Assembly: GCA_963783505.1 (NCBI GenBank)
Contig: CAWAOP010000039.1
Coordinates: 62,001-126,000 of the forward strand
Direction: 5' to 3'
DNA length: 64,000 bases
Origin: BOG-224 sp963783505
Lineage (GTDB): Bacteria > Acidobacteriota > Terriglobia > Bryobacterales > Bryobacteraceae
Shown: one piece after another, positions 37,046 to 46,439 of the stretch
Numbering within the stretch: the stretch's first letter is position 1
Layout: each line of letters begins with the position of its first letter
Translations under genes and position numbers: made by a program
Notes under the pieces: model-generated
Database searches by the model: none
What the model saw: the letters and a program-made list of their open reading frames with translations, nothing else
Told to the model about the DNA's origin: nothing

Positions 37046-37069
37046 GTGGGGCAGGCCTTTTGGCCTGCC
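37046..37069. repeat. Perfect hairpin of the GTGGGGCAGG family between rpoA and rplQ
   Basis: GGCAGGCC (37050-37057) and GGCCTGCC (37062-37069) pair perfectly around TTTT. The leading GTGGGGCAGG is shared with hairpins at 14961, 43061 and, with one change, 48102, marking a dispersed repeat rather than an ordinary terminator. Confidence 0.6.
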
Positions 37070-37124
37070 GCCGGACTTCCGCCCGGCGCGGGGCTCGAAC
37101 GAAGGAAATGTTGGGGAATCAGCC

Positions 37125-37586
37125 ATGAGACACAAAGTCGCAGGATTCAAACTCAAGCGGCCGGCCGCTAGCCGCAAAGCGCTCTTGCGCAATCTCGCCA
37201 CCAGCGTCATCTTGCAGGAGCGCGTCATCACCACCGTTCCCAAGGCGAAGGCCGTCCGTCCGATCGTGGAGAAGCTCATCACGCTCGGCAAGAAAGATAC
37301 CCTGGCCACCCGCCGCCAAGCCGCCGCCGAGCTGATGACTCCCGCCAGCGTGAAGAAGCTGTTCGATACCCTAGGCACGCGTTTCGGCCAGCGCCAGGGC
37401 GGCTACACCCGCATCACGCGCCTGGGCCCCCGTAAGGGCGACGGCGCCGAGCAGGCCATTATCGAGCTGATGGGTTCCGAGCTGGTCAAGCGCGCCGCCG
37501 AACGCGCCAAGCGCAAGGAAGAACGCTTGAAGGCGCAACGCGAAGGCCGCGACGAGGAAGAAGGCGGCGAGGAAGAGAAGAAGTAG
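37125..37586 (+). CDS. rplQ: Ribosomal protein bL17
   Basis: L17 lies at the tunnel exit side of the 50S subunit. It starts RHKVAGFKLKRPAASRKALL and contains GGYTRITRLGPRKGDGAEQA. The 153-residue length includes about 35 extra C-terminal residues, nearly all charged (Arg/Lys/Glu, ending EEEGGEEEKK). It closes the ribosomal run. Confidence 0.97.
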   Translation: MRHKVAGFKLKRPAASRKALLRNLATSVILQERVITTVPKAKAVRPIVEKLITLGKKDTLATRRQAAAELMTPASVKKLFDTLGTRFGQRQGGYTRITRLGPRKGDGAEQAIIELMGSELVKRAAERAKRKEERLKAQREGRDEEEGGEEEKK

Positions 37587-37767
37587 TAAAGTGGGGCGGC
37601 CGTCCCTGGCTGCGGGCCGGCGTTGGGGCGCCCGCTGGGTCCGGACCAGCGGCCGCAGGCCGCCGAAAAGCCGCGCAAGAAACTGAGTCCTTCCCCCTTT
37701 TTCGTTCTGGAGATCCGAAAACAAAGGCGCTGGGATTGCCACTAGGCGCCGGCGCTACGGCTTCGGA

Positions 37768-40179
37768 CTACGGCGGGCCCAACGGCGCGCCCCTCCTCGC
37801 CGGAAAGACGACGCTGCGCGGAGCGACCATCAGAGTGATGCTTGCGCTGGCCGTTCCGCCGGCGCTGTCGGTGGCCTGCACAGTGAAGCTGCACAAGCCG
37901 GCAGCGGTGGGCGTACCCGAGATCGTGCCAGCGCTTGAGAGCGCAAGACCTCGCGGAAGAGCGCCGGACGCGACCGCCCAAGTGTAGGGTGCGAAGCCGC
38001 CGGTGGCGGCGAGCGATTGCGAATACGGAGCGCCAATGCGGGCCGGCGTACGCGATGAACCTGTTGCGATCGCCAGGGCGGCAACCGGCGTGAGCTTGCG
38101 AACCGCATTCGCGTAGCTATCCGTCACGAAGATGTCGCCGTCCGCATCCACGGCCACGCCCCACGGTTGGCCGAACGTAGCGCTCGCGCCCGGCCCGCCA
38201 TCGCCCGAATAACCGAAGCTGGAGCCTGCCGTGCCCGAGCCCGCCACCGTGGTGATGACGCCTTTGGGCGACACCTTGCGAATACGCTTGTTGGTTTGAT
38301 CGGCGATGAACAGGTCGCCCGACCCATCGACCGCGACGCCGTTGGGAAACGCGAGTTGAGCGCCGATCGCGGGCCCGCCGTCACCCGAATAGCCGGCGAC
38401 GCCGGTTCCGGCTAACGTTGTGATGATGCCGCCGGGTGAAACCTCGCGGATTCTCTGGTGGTAGTTGTCCGCTATGTAGAGGTTGCCCGCGCCGTCTACA
38501 GCGACGGCGTTCGGAAAGCTCAACTTTGCGCCGGTGGCCGCGCCGCCGTCACCCGGGTAATCCGTACCCCCGCCTGCCACGGTGGCGATTGTGCCATCGG
38601 GCGAGACCTTCCGGACGCGGTTATTGGACCCATCGGCGATGTAGAGATTGCCCAAGCCGTCCGTTGCCATGCCGATCGGGTAGCCCAGTTGTGCGTTCGT
38701 GGCCGGCCCGCCGTCACCGGAGAAGCCAGGAGATCCGTTTCCGGCCACCGTGCTTATCGTGCCGCCGGGTGAAATCTTACGGACCCGGCAGGCGCCCACC
38801 TCTCCCTCGTAGATGTTGCCGGAGACATCCACAGCCAGGCCGACCGCGCCGGCTAGCTGAGCATTCGTGGCCGGCCCACCCTCACCCGAGTAGCCGTCAG
38901 TTCCGTCGCCGGCCACGGTGGCAATTATGCCGCCGGGCGAGATCTTGCGAATGCGGAAGTTACCCTGGTCCGCGATGTACAGATTACCCGAACCATCCAC
39001 GCCAACGCCCGCCGGATTCCAGAGTTGGGCGCTGGTGGCCGGCCCGCCGTCGCCGGAATTGGCGGAATTCCCGATTCCGGCTACTGTGCCGATAACGCCG
39101 CTGGCTGAGACCTTACGAATGCGTTGATTATCGCTATCCGCGATGTAGACGTTGCCCAATCGATCCGCCGAGACGCCGACGGGATGAGTGATCGGAGAAG
39201 ACGGCGCCTGCCCGCCATCGCCGGTGTACCCGTAACTGCCATTTCCAGCGAAGGTCGAGATGACGCCGTTCGTGGAGACCTTGCGAACGCGGTAGTTCTC
39301 CGTGTCCGCGATGTACACAGTTCCCCCGGAATCGACTGCCACGGCGTACGGACTGGATAACTGCGCGCTCGTGGCCGGCCCGCCATCTCCGCCGTGGCCG
39401 GCGCTGCCATCGCCCGCCACTGTGGTGATGACTCCGTTGGGAGTGACCTCGCGGATGCGATTGTGACCCATCTCCGCGATGAAGACATTTCCCCTCCAAT
39501 CCACGGCCACGTCCATGGGAGCGCTAAGGCTGACGTTCGTGGCCAGGCCGCCGTCGCCTGGAACAAGAATGCCGCCGCCTGCCACGGTAGTAATGACGCC
39601 GCCGGGCGATACTTTGCGGACGCTGTTGTTGCCATAGTCCGCTATGAAGAGCGTGCCTCCGGTATCCACGGCCACCCCATAAGGTAAGGCGAGCGGGGCG
39701 CTGGTAGCGGGCCCGCCATCGCCCTCTCCGAGGAAGCCGCCGATGCCGCTGCCTGCCACCGTGGTAATGATGCCGCTGGGCGATACCATCCTGACCCGGC
39801 TGTTGTTGGAATCCGCGATATAGAGGTTGCCGGAACCATCCAGGGCCAGGCCCTGGGGTGAGGATAACTGTGCGCTCGTGGCCGGTCCGCCGTCGCCGGA
39901 GTATCCGGACCGTCCGTTGCCGGCGAATTGCGTGAGCACCCCGTTGGCATCCAGCTTCAAGACGCTTTGGAACGAAGTGAAGTAAACATTTCCGTCGGAG
40001 TCGGCGGCGACCCTCGTGAGTTGGCCGATGTAGGCGTTGACAGCCACAGTCGGCGACGGGGTCGGAGAACCGCCGGCGACCGTGGAGATTGCGTACTGCT
40101 GCGCGCCGGCAGCCGAGCTGACTAGTAGTAATCCGATGGCGAGGTCAAAAGAGGGCAAGCAGTTCCCCCTTTCCGACAC
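37768..40179 (-). CDS. Secreted NHL-repeat beta-propeller protein with C-terminal Ig-like domain
   Basis: About thirteen tandem repeats of 55 residues carry the pattern GDGGPATxAQLxxPxGVAVDxxGNLYIADxxNxRIRKVSPxG, written here with x for variable positions, i.e. NHL repeats forming two or more propellers. A He_PIG-like segment (GAPYSQSLAATGGFAPYTW) follows near the C-terminus. The N-terminus has a hydrophobic stretch (LAIGLLLVSSAAGAQQ) that fits a signal peptide. Start may be GTG 40179 or, better placed behind AAGGGGG, TTG 40158. The last 15 residues (ARRGAPLGPP end) look unlike the family, so the stop region may be altered. Ligand and role are unknown. Confidence 0.82.
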   Translation of the reverse strand: MSERGNCLPSFDLAIGLLLVSSAAGAQQYAISTVAGGSPTPSPTVAVNAYIGQLTRVAADSDGNVYFTSFQSVLKLDANGVLTQFAGNGRSGYSGDGGPATSAQLSSPQGLALDGSGNLYIADSNNSRVRMVSPSGIITTVAGSGIGGFLGEGDGGPATSAPLALPYGVAVDTGGTLFIADYGNNSVRKVSPGGVITTVAGGGILVPGDGGLATNVSLSAPMDVAVDWRGNVFIAEMGHNRIREVTPNGVITTVAGDGSAGHGGDGGPATSAQLSSPYAVAVDSGGTVYIADTENYRVRKVSTNGVISTFAGNGSYGYTGDGGQAPSSPITHPVGVSADRLGNVYIADSDNQRIRKVSASGVIGTVAGIGNSANSGDGGPATSAQLWNPAGVGVDGSGNLYIADQGNFRIRKISPGGIIATVAGDGTDGYSGEGGPATNAQLAGAVGLAVDVSGNIYEGEVGACRVRKISPGGTISTVAGNGSPGFSGDGGPATNAQLGYPIGMATDGLGNLYIADGSNNRVRKVSPDGTIATVAGGGTDYPGDGGAATGAKLSFPNAVAVDGAGNLYIADNYHQRIREVSPGGIITTLAGTGVAGYSGDGGPAIGAQLAFPNGVAVDGSGDLFIADQTNKRIRKVSPKGVITTVAGSGTAGSSFGYSGDGGPGASATFGQPWGVAVDADGDIFVTDSYANAVRKLTPVAALAIATGSSRTPARIGAPYSQSLAATGGFAPYTWAVASGALPRGLALSSAGTISGTPTAAGLCSFTVQATDSAGGTASASITLMVAPRSVVFPARRGAPLGPP

Positions 40180-40209
40180 TCAATATAACTCCTGTACGTC
40201 CGGGAAATT

Positions 40210-40242
40210 CGCTCAGCCTGATCTGCGCGATTATCCACACGC
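40210..40242. repeat. Dispersed repeat copy 1 (CGCTCAGCCTGATCTG)
   Basis: A stretch of about 33 bases here recurs at 52739-52770 with three differences. In both places it sits next to a gene edge. It may be the end of a small mobile or repetitive element. Confidence 0.5.
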
Positions 40243-40276
40243 TTCCTAGGCGCCCATGGACACCGGGAACCGGTTT

Positions 40277-41128
40277 CTAATTCGGAGTTGGAACACGCTC
40301 GATGTGGTCAACGACAAGTACGCTGCACGGCAGTTCCCGCTTCTCGATCTTCAGCCCCGCCAGTCGCTCCAACTCCCGCCAAAACATGGGCTCATAATGT
40401 CTACCAGGAGGGGCCGAGGGGTTGGCATCCCAGTGCAACTCGATGTGGTAAACCCCCTCGCGAGCAACCGTGCCGATGAGGGGCTTGTCCGTGTAGTTCA
40501 TGAACGAGTGCCTCAATCCGTCCAGTGTGCCCGTAGCCTTGTACTGGCCCTCCCTCATTTCCACTGAAGACGGTCCGGGGTTGTCTGCTGGAACCAACTT
40601 AAACCCTTGCGAGCCCTCAAGCAGCGCGTACCCGGAGATCCGTTTAGCTTCATGGTGGAATTTGAGCCCGAACCGGTCGTCCAACATATCCTGGAGCATT
40701 CGGCGGGCGTCCGCGATGCTTGTGTCAGGGGGCGTCCGTGCGGAGATCTCGTAGAGCGACGAGTGCGCCCACTCCGGGCACACCAACTCCCAATCCTCCA
40801 AGCCGTACGCCTGCTGGATGATGCTACTAAGCCTTTCCGTAGCCGTTACGCTCTGGCCTCTGAACCTAAACGGTATGATGTTTAGGGTCTGCCTCCCATC
40901 GGGAAGCCGGACTTGTTCCACACCGCCGACAGCTTTCACTGAAACGGCGTCGAACGTCAATCTGCTTCCGGTCTCCGCCGCCTGGAATCCAAAACACTTT
41001 GAGAAAGTGAACGCCGCCGTCGCCAATACCATTACCAGGCCCAGTTCCAATCCAGCCCTTGGTGCGGCGCGTAGCCCGAACTTGCGGCGCGGGGCGCCGA
41101 GGATCTCCAGGAAAGTAAGGAGCCGCAT
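40277..41128 (-). CDS. TIGR03435-family protein
   Basis: The 283-residue product belongs to the TIGR03435 family, expanded in Solibacter-type Acidobacteria and of unknown function. Features are FDAVSVKAVG after a hydrophobic N-terminus, the AYGLEDWELVCPEWAHSSLYEISART block, RRMLQDMLDDRFGLKFHHEAK and YALLEGSQGFKLVPAD. The ATG at 41128 has GGAGGAG directly upstream; an in-frame GTG four codons earlier is less likely. In other genomes such proteins often accompany BlaR1-like sensors, which are not seen here. Confidence 0.85.
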   Translation of the reverse strand: MRLLTFLEILGAPRRKFGLRAAPRAGLELGLVMVLATAAFTFSKCFGFQAAETGSRLTFDAVSVKAVGGVEQVRLPDGRQTLNIIPFRFRGQSVTATERLSSIIQQAYGLEDWELVCPEWAHSSLYEISARTPPDTSIADARRMLQDMLDDRFGLKFHHEAKRISGYALLEGSQGFKLVPADNPGPSSVEMREGQYKATGTLDGLRHSFMNYTDKPLIGTVAREGVYHIELHWDANPSAPPGRHYEPMFWRELERLAGLKIEKRELPCSVLVVDHIERVPTPN

Positions 41129-41240
41129 GTCTCCTCCCACCGAATTGTACTACTGCGAACTGGGCGAACAAGAAGAAGCGGACGGCGCCGCGAAGCGCGC
41201 CTGAAGACTCATGCGGCAAGTGCGCGCGCCGGCCGTCGCA

Positions 41241-41486
41241 TCAACCGCGCCGGTCCGCGATCCGCCCCTCGGCGTCTCCTGGCCAATGGAGGACGGGCCG
41301 CTGTTTTCGCGCCGCGCATTCGCGCAAAAACAGATTGATCAGATTCTGATAAGGCATCCCGAGATCGGCGGCGGTCTCCTTGAAGTAATCCACCGATGAG
41401 GCGTCCAGGCGGATCGTGATCTGCCGCTTCAGCCTCTTTGCGTAAGGGTTCCTCCGGGATTTGGAAAAGTCGTATTCTCTTCTCAT
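41241..41486 (-). CDS. brnA: BrnA-like antitoxin
   Basis: The 81-residue product has the ribbon-helix-helix-like core KRQITIRLDASSVDYFKETA followed by GMPYQNLINLFLRECA, as in BrnA/CopG-type antitoxins. The DNA-binding domain would repress the operon and the rest neutralise the toxin. It starts within the stop of the upstream toxin-like gene (four-base overlap). Confidence 0.8.
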   Translation of the reverse strand: MRREYDFSKSRRNPYAKRLKRQITIRLDASSVDYFKETAADLGMPYQNLINLFLRECAARKQRPVLHWPGDAEGRIADRRG

Positions 41487-41773
41487 CGAAAGCTCCAGTA
41501 CTCCATCTCTTCACGAGGCGTTGCGCGCCTGGCGGAAATCAAGCGAATGACCGATTCGGCTTCCCGGTAACAGTGAAAGACCAGGAGACATCTCGCTCGA
41601 ACACTGTATCCAAGCAGCAGGAGACGTTCTTCGCCGCGGGAGTGCTCCGGGTCGTCGATCAAACGGGCGTTTTCGTCCAGGAAGACGGTCTGCGCTTCCT
41701 CGAATGAGACGCCGTGCTTGAGGATGTTGGCGCGAGCTTTGCGCCGGTCCCAGGCGAAGCTGATATTGCCCAC
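41483..41773 (-). CDS. brnT: BrnT-like ribonuclease toxin
   Basis: A 96-residue BrnT-type toxin: FAWDRRKARANILKHGVSFEEA, then VFLDENARLIDDPEHSRGEER and VIRLISARRATPREEMEYW. BrnT proteins are RelE-fold ribonucleases that inhibit translation. It starts at GTG 41773 and precedes the antitoxin, the order typical of brnTA. All conserved positions I know seem present. Confidence 0.85.
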   Translation of the reverse strand: MGNISFAWDRRKARANILKHGVSFEEAQTVFLDENARLIDDPEHSRGEERLLLLGYSVRARCLLVFHCYREAESVIRLISARRATPREEMEYWSFR

Positions 41774-42121
41774 AGCATTATTCTAGCAATACTAAACGCG
41801 GGCTCAACCCCGAACTGAACTTAAGGGGTGCGGCACAGCGGGGTTGGGCCGCCGCGCATACACGCGAGGTCCTCGGGCTTTCCGCGGCTACTCCCAGCCT
41901 TCTGGAACGCCGCAGCCAAGCCCCGCCAGGGGCGTTAGAAGATAGCCCGGCGCGCGAGCGCTGAAAGCTCGGAACCAAATGGCGAAGTCCCGCAACGGGG
42001 CGTAAGACGCCACAGTGGAGACCCGCCCGGCCGAACTGCAACTCTCAGTTTGAGTTAAACTGAAACCGTTCCCCAAATTCGAGAGCCCCCATCCGGGCTC
42101 GGCGACCCAATAGAAGGGACC
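41774..42121. other. Gene-free stretch with a probable dispersed repeat
   Basis: No credible gene. Around 41920-42030 the text CCCCGCCAGGGGCG, then AGAAGATAGCCCGGCGCG, resembles repeats I recall from other Solibacter-type intergenic regions. CCCCGCCAGGGG is itself nearly palindromic. Confidence 0.35.
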
Positions 42122-42700
42122 ATGAGCTTACTTCGCCGTCTCAGAATCGTAGGCATCTTCGCCTCCGTCGCAATTCTTCTGGTCATGTTCGGGTGCAATT
42201 CGTCGAACGACCAGTCGGGCGCGCAACCCCAATCTGCCGCTGCGTCGCCGGACGCCGCTCCGGCGATCGGCGCGATTAGCCCGTCCAGCGGCTCGGGCAG
42301 TTCGCAATCCTTCCGCGTGCCCCTAACCCATCCCGCCGGCGCGGCCGGCGTTGCCGACGTGCAAATCCTCATCGACGAGAAATTGCCGGCCACCATTGCG
42401 CAGAGCGCGGGAACATGCTGGATCGATATCAATTCGCTCAAGTCGGTCGCCGTTCGCACGGACGATGGCACGGCGTTCCAGAAACCGGCCGCCATCGGCG
42501 CGCTCGGCGATGTTTCCAACAAGGTCTGCAAGGTGAGCGCGGCCGGAGTGAAAGTCGAGGCCAACGGTCAGGAGATCGCCATCACCGTCCCCGTGACGTT
42601 CACCGGATTGTCCAAAGGCCCCAAGAAGATCTGGGTGACTGCTTCGGGCGCCAAGAAATTCGTCGGCCCGGAACAGCGCGGCTCCTGGACCGTGAACTAA
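42122..42700 (+). CDS. Putative lipoprotein, acidobacterial hypothetical
   Basis: The 192-residue product starts with a basic N-terminus, a hydrophobic helix and a lipobox-like VMFGC (Cys 25), so it is probably lipid-anchored. A Ser/Ala/Pro linker leads into AISPSSGSGSSQSFRVPL and VADVQILIDEKL, a pattern seen in many acidobacterial secreted proteins of unknown role. AGAAGGGA lies upstream of the ATG. It is alone, with no operon partner. Confidence 0.7.
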   Translation: MSLLRRLRIVGIFASVAILLVMFGCNSSNDQSGAQPQSAAASPDAAPAIGAISPSSGSGSSQSFRVPLTHPAGAAGVADVQILIDEKLPATIAQSAGTCWIDINSLKSVAVRTDDGTAFQKPAAIGALGDVSNKVCKVSAAGVKVEANGQEIAITVPVTFTGLSKGPKKIWVTASGAKKFVGPEQRGSWTVN

Positions 42701-43341
42701 CCCGCGCGGCAGGGGAACCTTTTTCGTTCACGGATCTTTCGATTTCTTCCAACTCCTTGATATCAAGCGAGATGTCTCACTTTCGCCCTTCCTTGTCCGC
42801 CCCCGTTCGCTATTCGCCGATGTATATATGAAGTCAGAGGGGACTGGCTCCGAAGCGGTTCGGCGTTTTGCGCCCGGCGGTTCTTTGAAATCTGCAATAC
42901 AAGCTGTTCCGAGATGCGGTGCCTGATATTTCGTCGAGCGGAGGCGTGGTTTTGTGCAAACGTGCACGACCGCAAGCTAACAACTTGTTTAGAATCAGTA
43001 AGAGCATCCCGGAATTCCGTGCACGCGTGCACAAAAGTTCAGGCATAGCCTTAGGTCGGAGTGGGGCAGGCGCTTCCGCATGCCAGAGCTGGGACAGGCC
43101 CCGCCCGACGCCAAGTCAAGAACGTTGGGCCATCGTATCCAAAACACTCTCCGCGAGTTAGGGCTTGTCTCCGGAGAGGCCGTGATCATTCCCGACGCAG
43201 CAGTCCCAAGGCCCCAGCCAGGAACCGTGGCGCACGCTTCCAGCGCGCCGTCTCGACATTCATGTCGAGATGTTTGGAATCATACAGTTACGGAGACGCC
43301 CCCTTATTTAAGTTGCGTTGAGCAGACCCGCCGGCCCCGCC
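42701..43341. other. 640-base region without a clear gene, containing an inverted repeat pair
   Basis: No frame looks like a conserved protein. Two 18-base inverted repeats of TTTTGTGCAnRCGTGCAC type lie at 42950-42967 and 43019-43036, 51 bases apart; the second contains the perfect palindrome GTGCACGCGTGCAC. A GTGGGGCAGGCGCTTCCGC hairpin element begins at 43061. The rest may be gene debris. Confidence 0.45.
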
Positions 43342-44206
43342 TCATCTCACCGCTTCCGCCACCAGTCGCTTCAGATTCCGAGCGCAAATCGTGCTGCCTT
43401 TCAGTTTGTCCCCGCCCGGTCCGGGCCAATGAGTCTCCAGGCTGATCCACCCGCGGTAACCGTCGCTCACTAGCGCGGCCAACTGCCCTTTCCAATCCAC
43501 CACACCCTGGCCAAGCTCCACCCAGACCGGTACGCCATTCTCCATGCGGCAATCCTTGGCGTGGACGTGTCCGATAGCCTGATGCGGCATCGCGCGGTAC
43601 CCGTCCGGGAATGGAGTCTCGCCCGCCACAAGCGCATTAGCTGGGTCCCAGACCACCTTCAGGTTCGGATGTTTGGCAGACGCCAACACAAGCCCAGTCT
43701 CATGCCCCGTCGCCACGTTGCAGGCGTGCCTCGTTCTCCAGGCTGATCGTAATCCCATGCCGCCACGCGTCGGCCGCCAGATCCTCCAGCGCCTCTGCTA
43801 CTCGCTGCACCGTTTCGTGAGGCCGAACCGTGCGCCAGTACGAGAACACGCGAACAATCTTAGCCCCGGTGCGCTTGGCGATCTCGAACGTCCTCTTCGC
43901 GACATGCGCTTGGTCTTCGAAGCCGTGGGCCGATGCGAACACATCCCGCTGCAGCCGCGCCTCCACTTCCGGCCCTCCCGGAAGCACGCATTTCAAAAGC
44001 GGCGAGGCGATCGCGACTACCTCCAGGCCGTGCCGCCGGATAATAGCGCTGGCGCTGTCGGCTTCTTCGTCGCTCAAGTCGGCGACATTCTTTCCGAACA
44101 CCATGCGCAGTTCGGCCCCTTGAAGGCCCGCTTCGCGCATCGCTCGCGCCGCGACTTCGAGATCCGGAGAGAATTCGTCCGTGATGGCTGCAAGGCGGAA
44201 ACTCAT
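43342..44206 (-). CDS. Sugar-phosphate isomerase/epimerase, TIM-barrel type (frameshift)
   Basis: The gene begins at ATG 44206 (SFRLAAITDEFSPDLEVAA) and reads as an AP-endonuclease-2-like TIM barrel of the xylose-isomerase/IolE type to about 43730. It continues one frame over with ETGLVLASAKHPNLKVVWD, GHVHAKDCR and WISLETHWPG to 43342. Removing one G (complement of 43729-43730) after ISLENE restores 287 residues. The metal-ligand positions of the family (ENE, DPAN, HVHAKD, ETH) straddle the break and are all present. Substrate unknown. Confidence 0.72.
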
Positions 44207-44258
44207 GACAGCCTCATTATAGAAGCCCGCCGGGATTTCGAACGGCTGCGGCCGCCCG

Positions 44259-44555
44259 TCACGCCGCGCAATCCGCCAGCGCCCGCTCCACCTCCACCGG
44301 CTCGACGCGCTCCCCTTCGTTGAGGCGGCTCACGATGGAATCGATAATCCCCTTGGCCTCGTCCTTCCGGTTGTTGCGGATGAAGCCGTCGAAGAAGTGC
44401 TCCCCTGCCAGCGCGCGGTTGATCTCTGATTCTTTGTTATGGTCCTGCAACTCGGTGAAGTACACCACGCGGAACCGCCCTGTGTACTCGGTCTCCCGGT
44501 AAATCTCGAACATCACCTTATCGGATTCAAACAGCATATGAAGATATGGTGGCAC
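44259..44555 (-). CDS. Small conserved-looking hypothetical protein
   Basis: The 98-residue frame has a protein-like composition, for example MFEIYRETEYTGRFRVVYFT and AGEHFFDGFIRNNRKDEAKG, with predicted mixed beta and helix content and no membrane segment. I do not recognise the family. Start may be GTG 44555 or ATG 44537; neither has a good ribosome site. It lies upstream of, and on the same strand as, the isomerase-like gene with a 52-base gap. Confidence 0.55.
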   Translation of the reverse strand: MPPYLHMLFESDKVMFEIYRETEYTGRFRVVYFTELQDHNKESEINRALAGEHFFDGFIRNNRKDEAKGIIDSIVSRLNEGERVEPVEVERALADCAA

Positions 44556-44842
44556 AGGCCGGGCGCTTCACGGGCACAGGCCCCGGCGAGGACGGCCGTG
44601 AGGGAAGGGGTTTCGGAGTGAATGGGTGTACCTGAGGTGTGACTCTTGGAGCGAATGGTCCAGAGGATCGGCCGCCTCGCCGCTAGCCTGCTTGGTTTTT
44701 GTCACGAGCATCCCGCCGCAATCCAGCGGCCAACCGCCATCGCAGTAATTATCAGCGCGATACGCAAATCCGCCAGGCGCAACCGGCGCAAAAGTGGCGG
44801 GAACGCGACGGGAATTTGACGGCTCGCGCGAAGGGCCAGTGC

Positions 44843-44848
44843 TATAGT
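44843..44848 (+). promoter_or_regulatory. -10 box just before pyrE, possible leaderless start
   Basis: TATAGT lies eight bases before the pyrE ATG, so transcription would start at or next to the start codon. TTGACG 21 bases upstream is too far for a normal -35. The rest of the 300-base gap (44556-44842) holds no gene I can support. Confidence 0.35.
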
Positions 44849-44856
44849 AGCCGTTG

Positions 44857-45447
44857 ATGAGCGGCCAATCCGAAGAAGTGATGGCGATGTTCCGTTCCTC
44901 CGGAGCGTATCTGGAAGGACACTTCCGTTTGACCAGCGGGCTGCACAGCTCCGCCTACCTGCAGTGCGCCTTGGTGCTGCAACATCCCGCCCATGCGGAA
45001 AAGCTGGGCCGGTGGATGGCCGGTAAGCTGCGCGAACTGGCGCCGGGCCCGGTCGGTTTGGTCGCATCCCCCGCGCTTGGCGGATTGATCGTCGGGCATG
45101 AGGCGGCTCGCGCGCTCGGCGTGCGGTTCGTGTTCGCGGAGCGTGACGCTGCCGGCGCCATGGTGTTCCGCCGGGGCTTCGCCATCGCGCCGGGCGAAAC
45201 AGCCATCGTGGTGGAAGACGTGATCACGACGGGAGGCAGCACGGCGGAAGTCGTCCGCGCCCTTCGCGCCGCCGGAGCCGAAGTTCTGGCGGCCGGCTCG
45301 ATCATAGACCGCAGCGGCGGCCGCGCCGATGCCGGAGTCCCTCGCATCGCACTCGCGACTCTCGAAGTGCCGGCTTACGATCCGGGGACTTGCCCGCTGT
45401 GCGCCTCGGGCATTCCCGCCGTGAAACCCGGCTCGCGGCCCGCGTGA
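44857..45447 (+). CDS. pyrE: Orotate phosphoribosyltransferase
   Basis: PyrE joins orotate to PRPP in pyrimidine synthesis. The 196-residue product has the PRPP motif IVVEDVITTGGSTAE, LTSGLHSSAYLQCA with the substrate loop, and VGLVASPALGGLIVG. ATG 44857 follows a TTG by one codon. The stop overlaps the truA ATG (TGATG). Confidence 0.93.
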   Translation: MSGQSEEVMAMFRSSGAYLEGHFRLTSGLHSSAYLQCALVLQHPAHAEKLGRWMAGKLRELAPGPVGLVASPALGGLIVGHEAARALGVRFVFAERDAAGAMVFRRGFAIAPGETAIVVEDVITTGGSTAEVVRALRAAGAEVLAAGSIIDRSGGRADAGVPRIALATLEVPAYDPGTCPLCASGIPAVKPGSRPA

Positions 45448-46169
45448 TGCGCCGCATCAAGGTCAAACTCGCATACGATGGCGGAGGGTTCCACGGCTGG
45501 CAAGTTCAGCCCGGCCTCCCCACCATTCAGGGAACTCTGGAACAAGTAGTGGGCGCGCTCGAAGGCGCGCCGGTGCACGTGGCTGGCTCCGGCCGTACAG
45601 ATGCCGGCGTCCATGCACTGGCGCAGGTGGCCGCATTCAGCATCTCGAATCCGATTCCGGTTCCAAACCTTCTGCGAGCCCTGAACCGCCAGCTTCCGCC
45701 GGCGATTCGCGTGCTGACCGTCGAAGAGGCGCCCGCGGAGTTTCATCCCCGTTTCGACGCCAAAGCCAAGACGTACGAATACCGAATAGTCCGAACCGAG
45801 GTGTGCGGCCCATTCGACTGGCATTACGTCCACCACTATCCGTACCCGTTGAATGAAAGCCGCATGATCCAACTCGCGCGGGCATTCGAGGGCGAACGCG
45901 ATTTCACGGCCTTCGCGGCGTCAGACGATCGCGACGCGGAGAACGAATCCAAGGTGCGGACGATCTATTCGTCGGTTCTGGAAAGCGCTCCCGGCCGATT
46001 GATCTATCGCGTCCGCGGCAGTGGATTCCTGAAACACATGGTGCGCAACATTGTCGGCACGCTGATCGAAGCGGGCAGAGGCAACATCGAAAATCTCGAC
46101 GCGCTCCCCGCGCGTTCCGGCGCCACGGCGCCGGCCAAGGGGCTATTCCTGATGAGCGTCGAGTACTGA
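45447..46169 (+). CDS. truA: tRNA pseudouridine synthase A
   Basis: TruA makes pseudouridine at positions 38-40 of tRNA anticodon arms. The catalytic Asp 52 lies in GRTDAGVHA. KLAYDGGGFHGWQVQ and GSGFLKHMVRNIVGTLIE are typical. I chose ATG 45447, overlapping the pyrE stop, over a longer frame from 45390. 240 residues is slightly short but complete. Confidence 0.95.
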   Translation: MRRIKVKLAYDGGGFHGWQVQPGLPTIQGTLEQVVGALEGAPVHVAGSGRTDAGVHALAQVAAFSISNPIPVPNLLRALNRQLPPAIRVLTVEEAPAEFHPRFDAKAKTYEYRIVRTEVCGPFDWHYVHHYPYPLNESRMIQLARAFEGERDFTAFAASDDRDAENESKVRTIYSSVLESAPGRLIYRVRGSGFLKHMVRNIVGTLIEAGRGNIENLDALPARSGATAPAKGLFLMSVEY

Positions 46170-46186
46170 AGTTGGCTTCGGTGGCT

Positions 46187-46393
46187 TTACTCTTCAAGAC
46201 GGTCGATGCGCTGCTCGTGTGAGGTTGCGATGTATTCGAGCCGCTTAATGGAGTCGAGAGCGGCTTCGAAGTTGCGAGTCACCTGAGCAAACCGGTTCTC
46301 ATTGTCGCGCTGCATCGCGGCTAGAATCTCAACGGACTGGGCTAGGTCCGCCAACACCTTGTCGATTCTGGATCGCGGATCGTTCGGTGTCAT
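46187..46393 (-). CDS. Small coiled-coil hypothetical protein
   Basis: The 68-residue frame is hydrophilic with heptad spacing of hydrophobic residues (IDKVLADLAQSVEILAAM, RLEYIATSHEQRIDRLEE), suggesting a helical coiled coil. AGAGGAAA lies about ten bases before ATG 46393. No family is recognised. It converges on truA. Confidence 0.55.
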   Translation of the reverse strand: MTPNDPRSRIDKVLADLAQSVEILAAMQRDNENRFAQVTRNFEAALDSIKRLEYIATSHEQRIDRLEE

Positions 46394-46439
46394 ACGCGGC
46401 GCCGTTTCCTCTATCGATCCTACCGTATTAGGGGCCGTT

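Noticed and set aside
42701..43341. Helix-turn-helix gene in the 43080-43445 frame
   Set aside because: A short LGHRIQNTLRELGL stretch looks helix-like, but the rest has no protein character and no start site.
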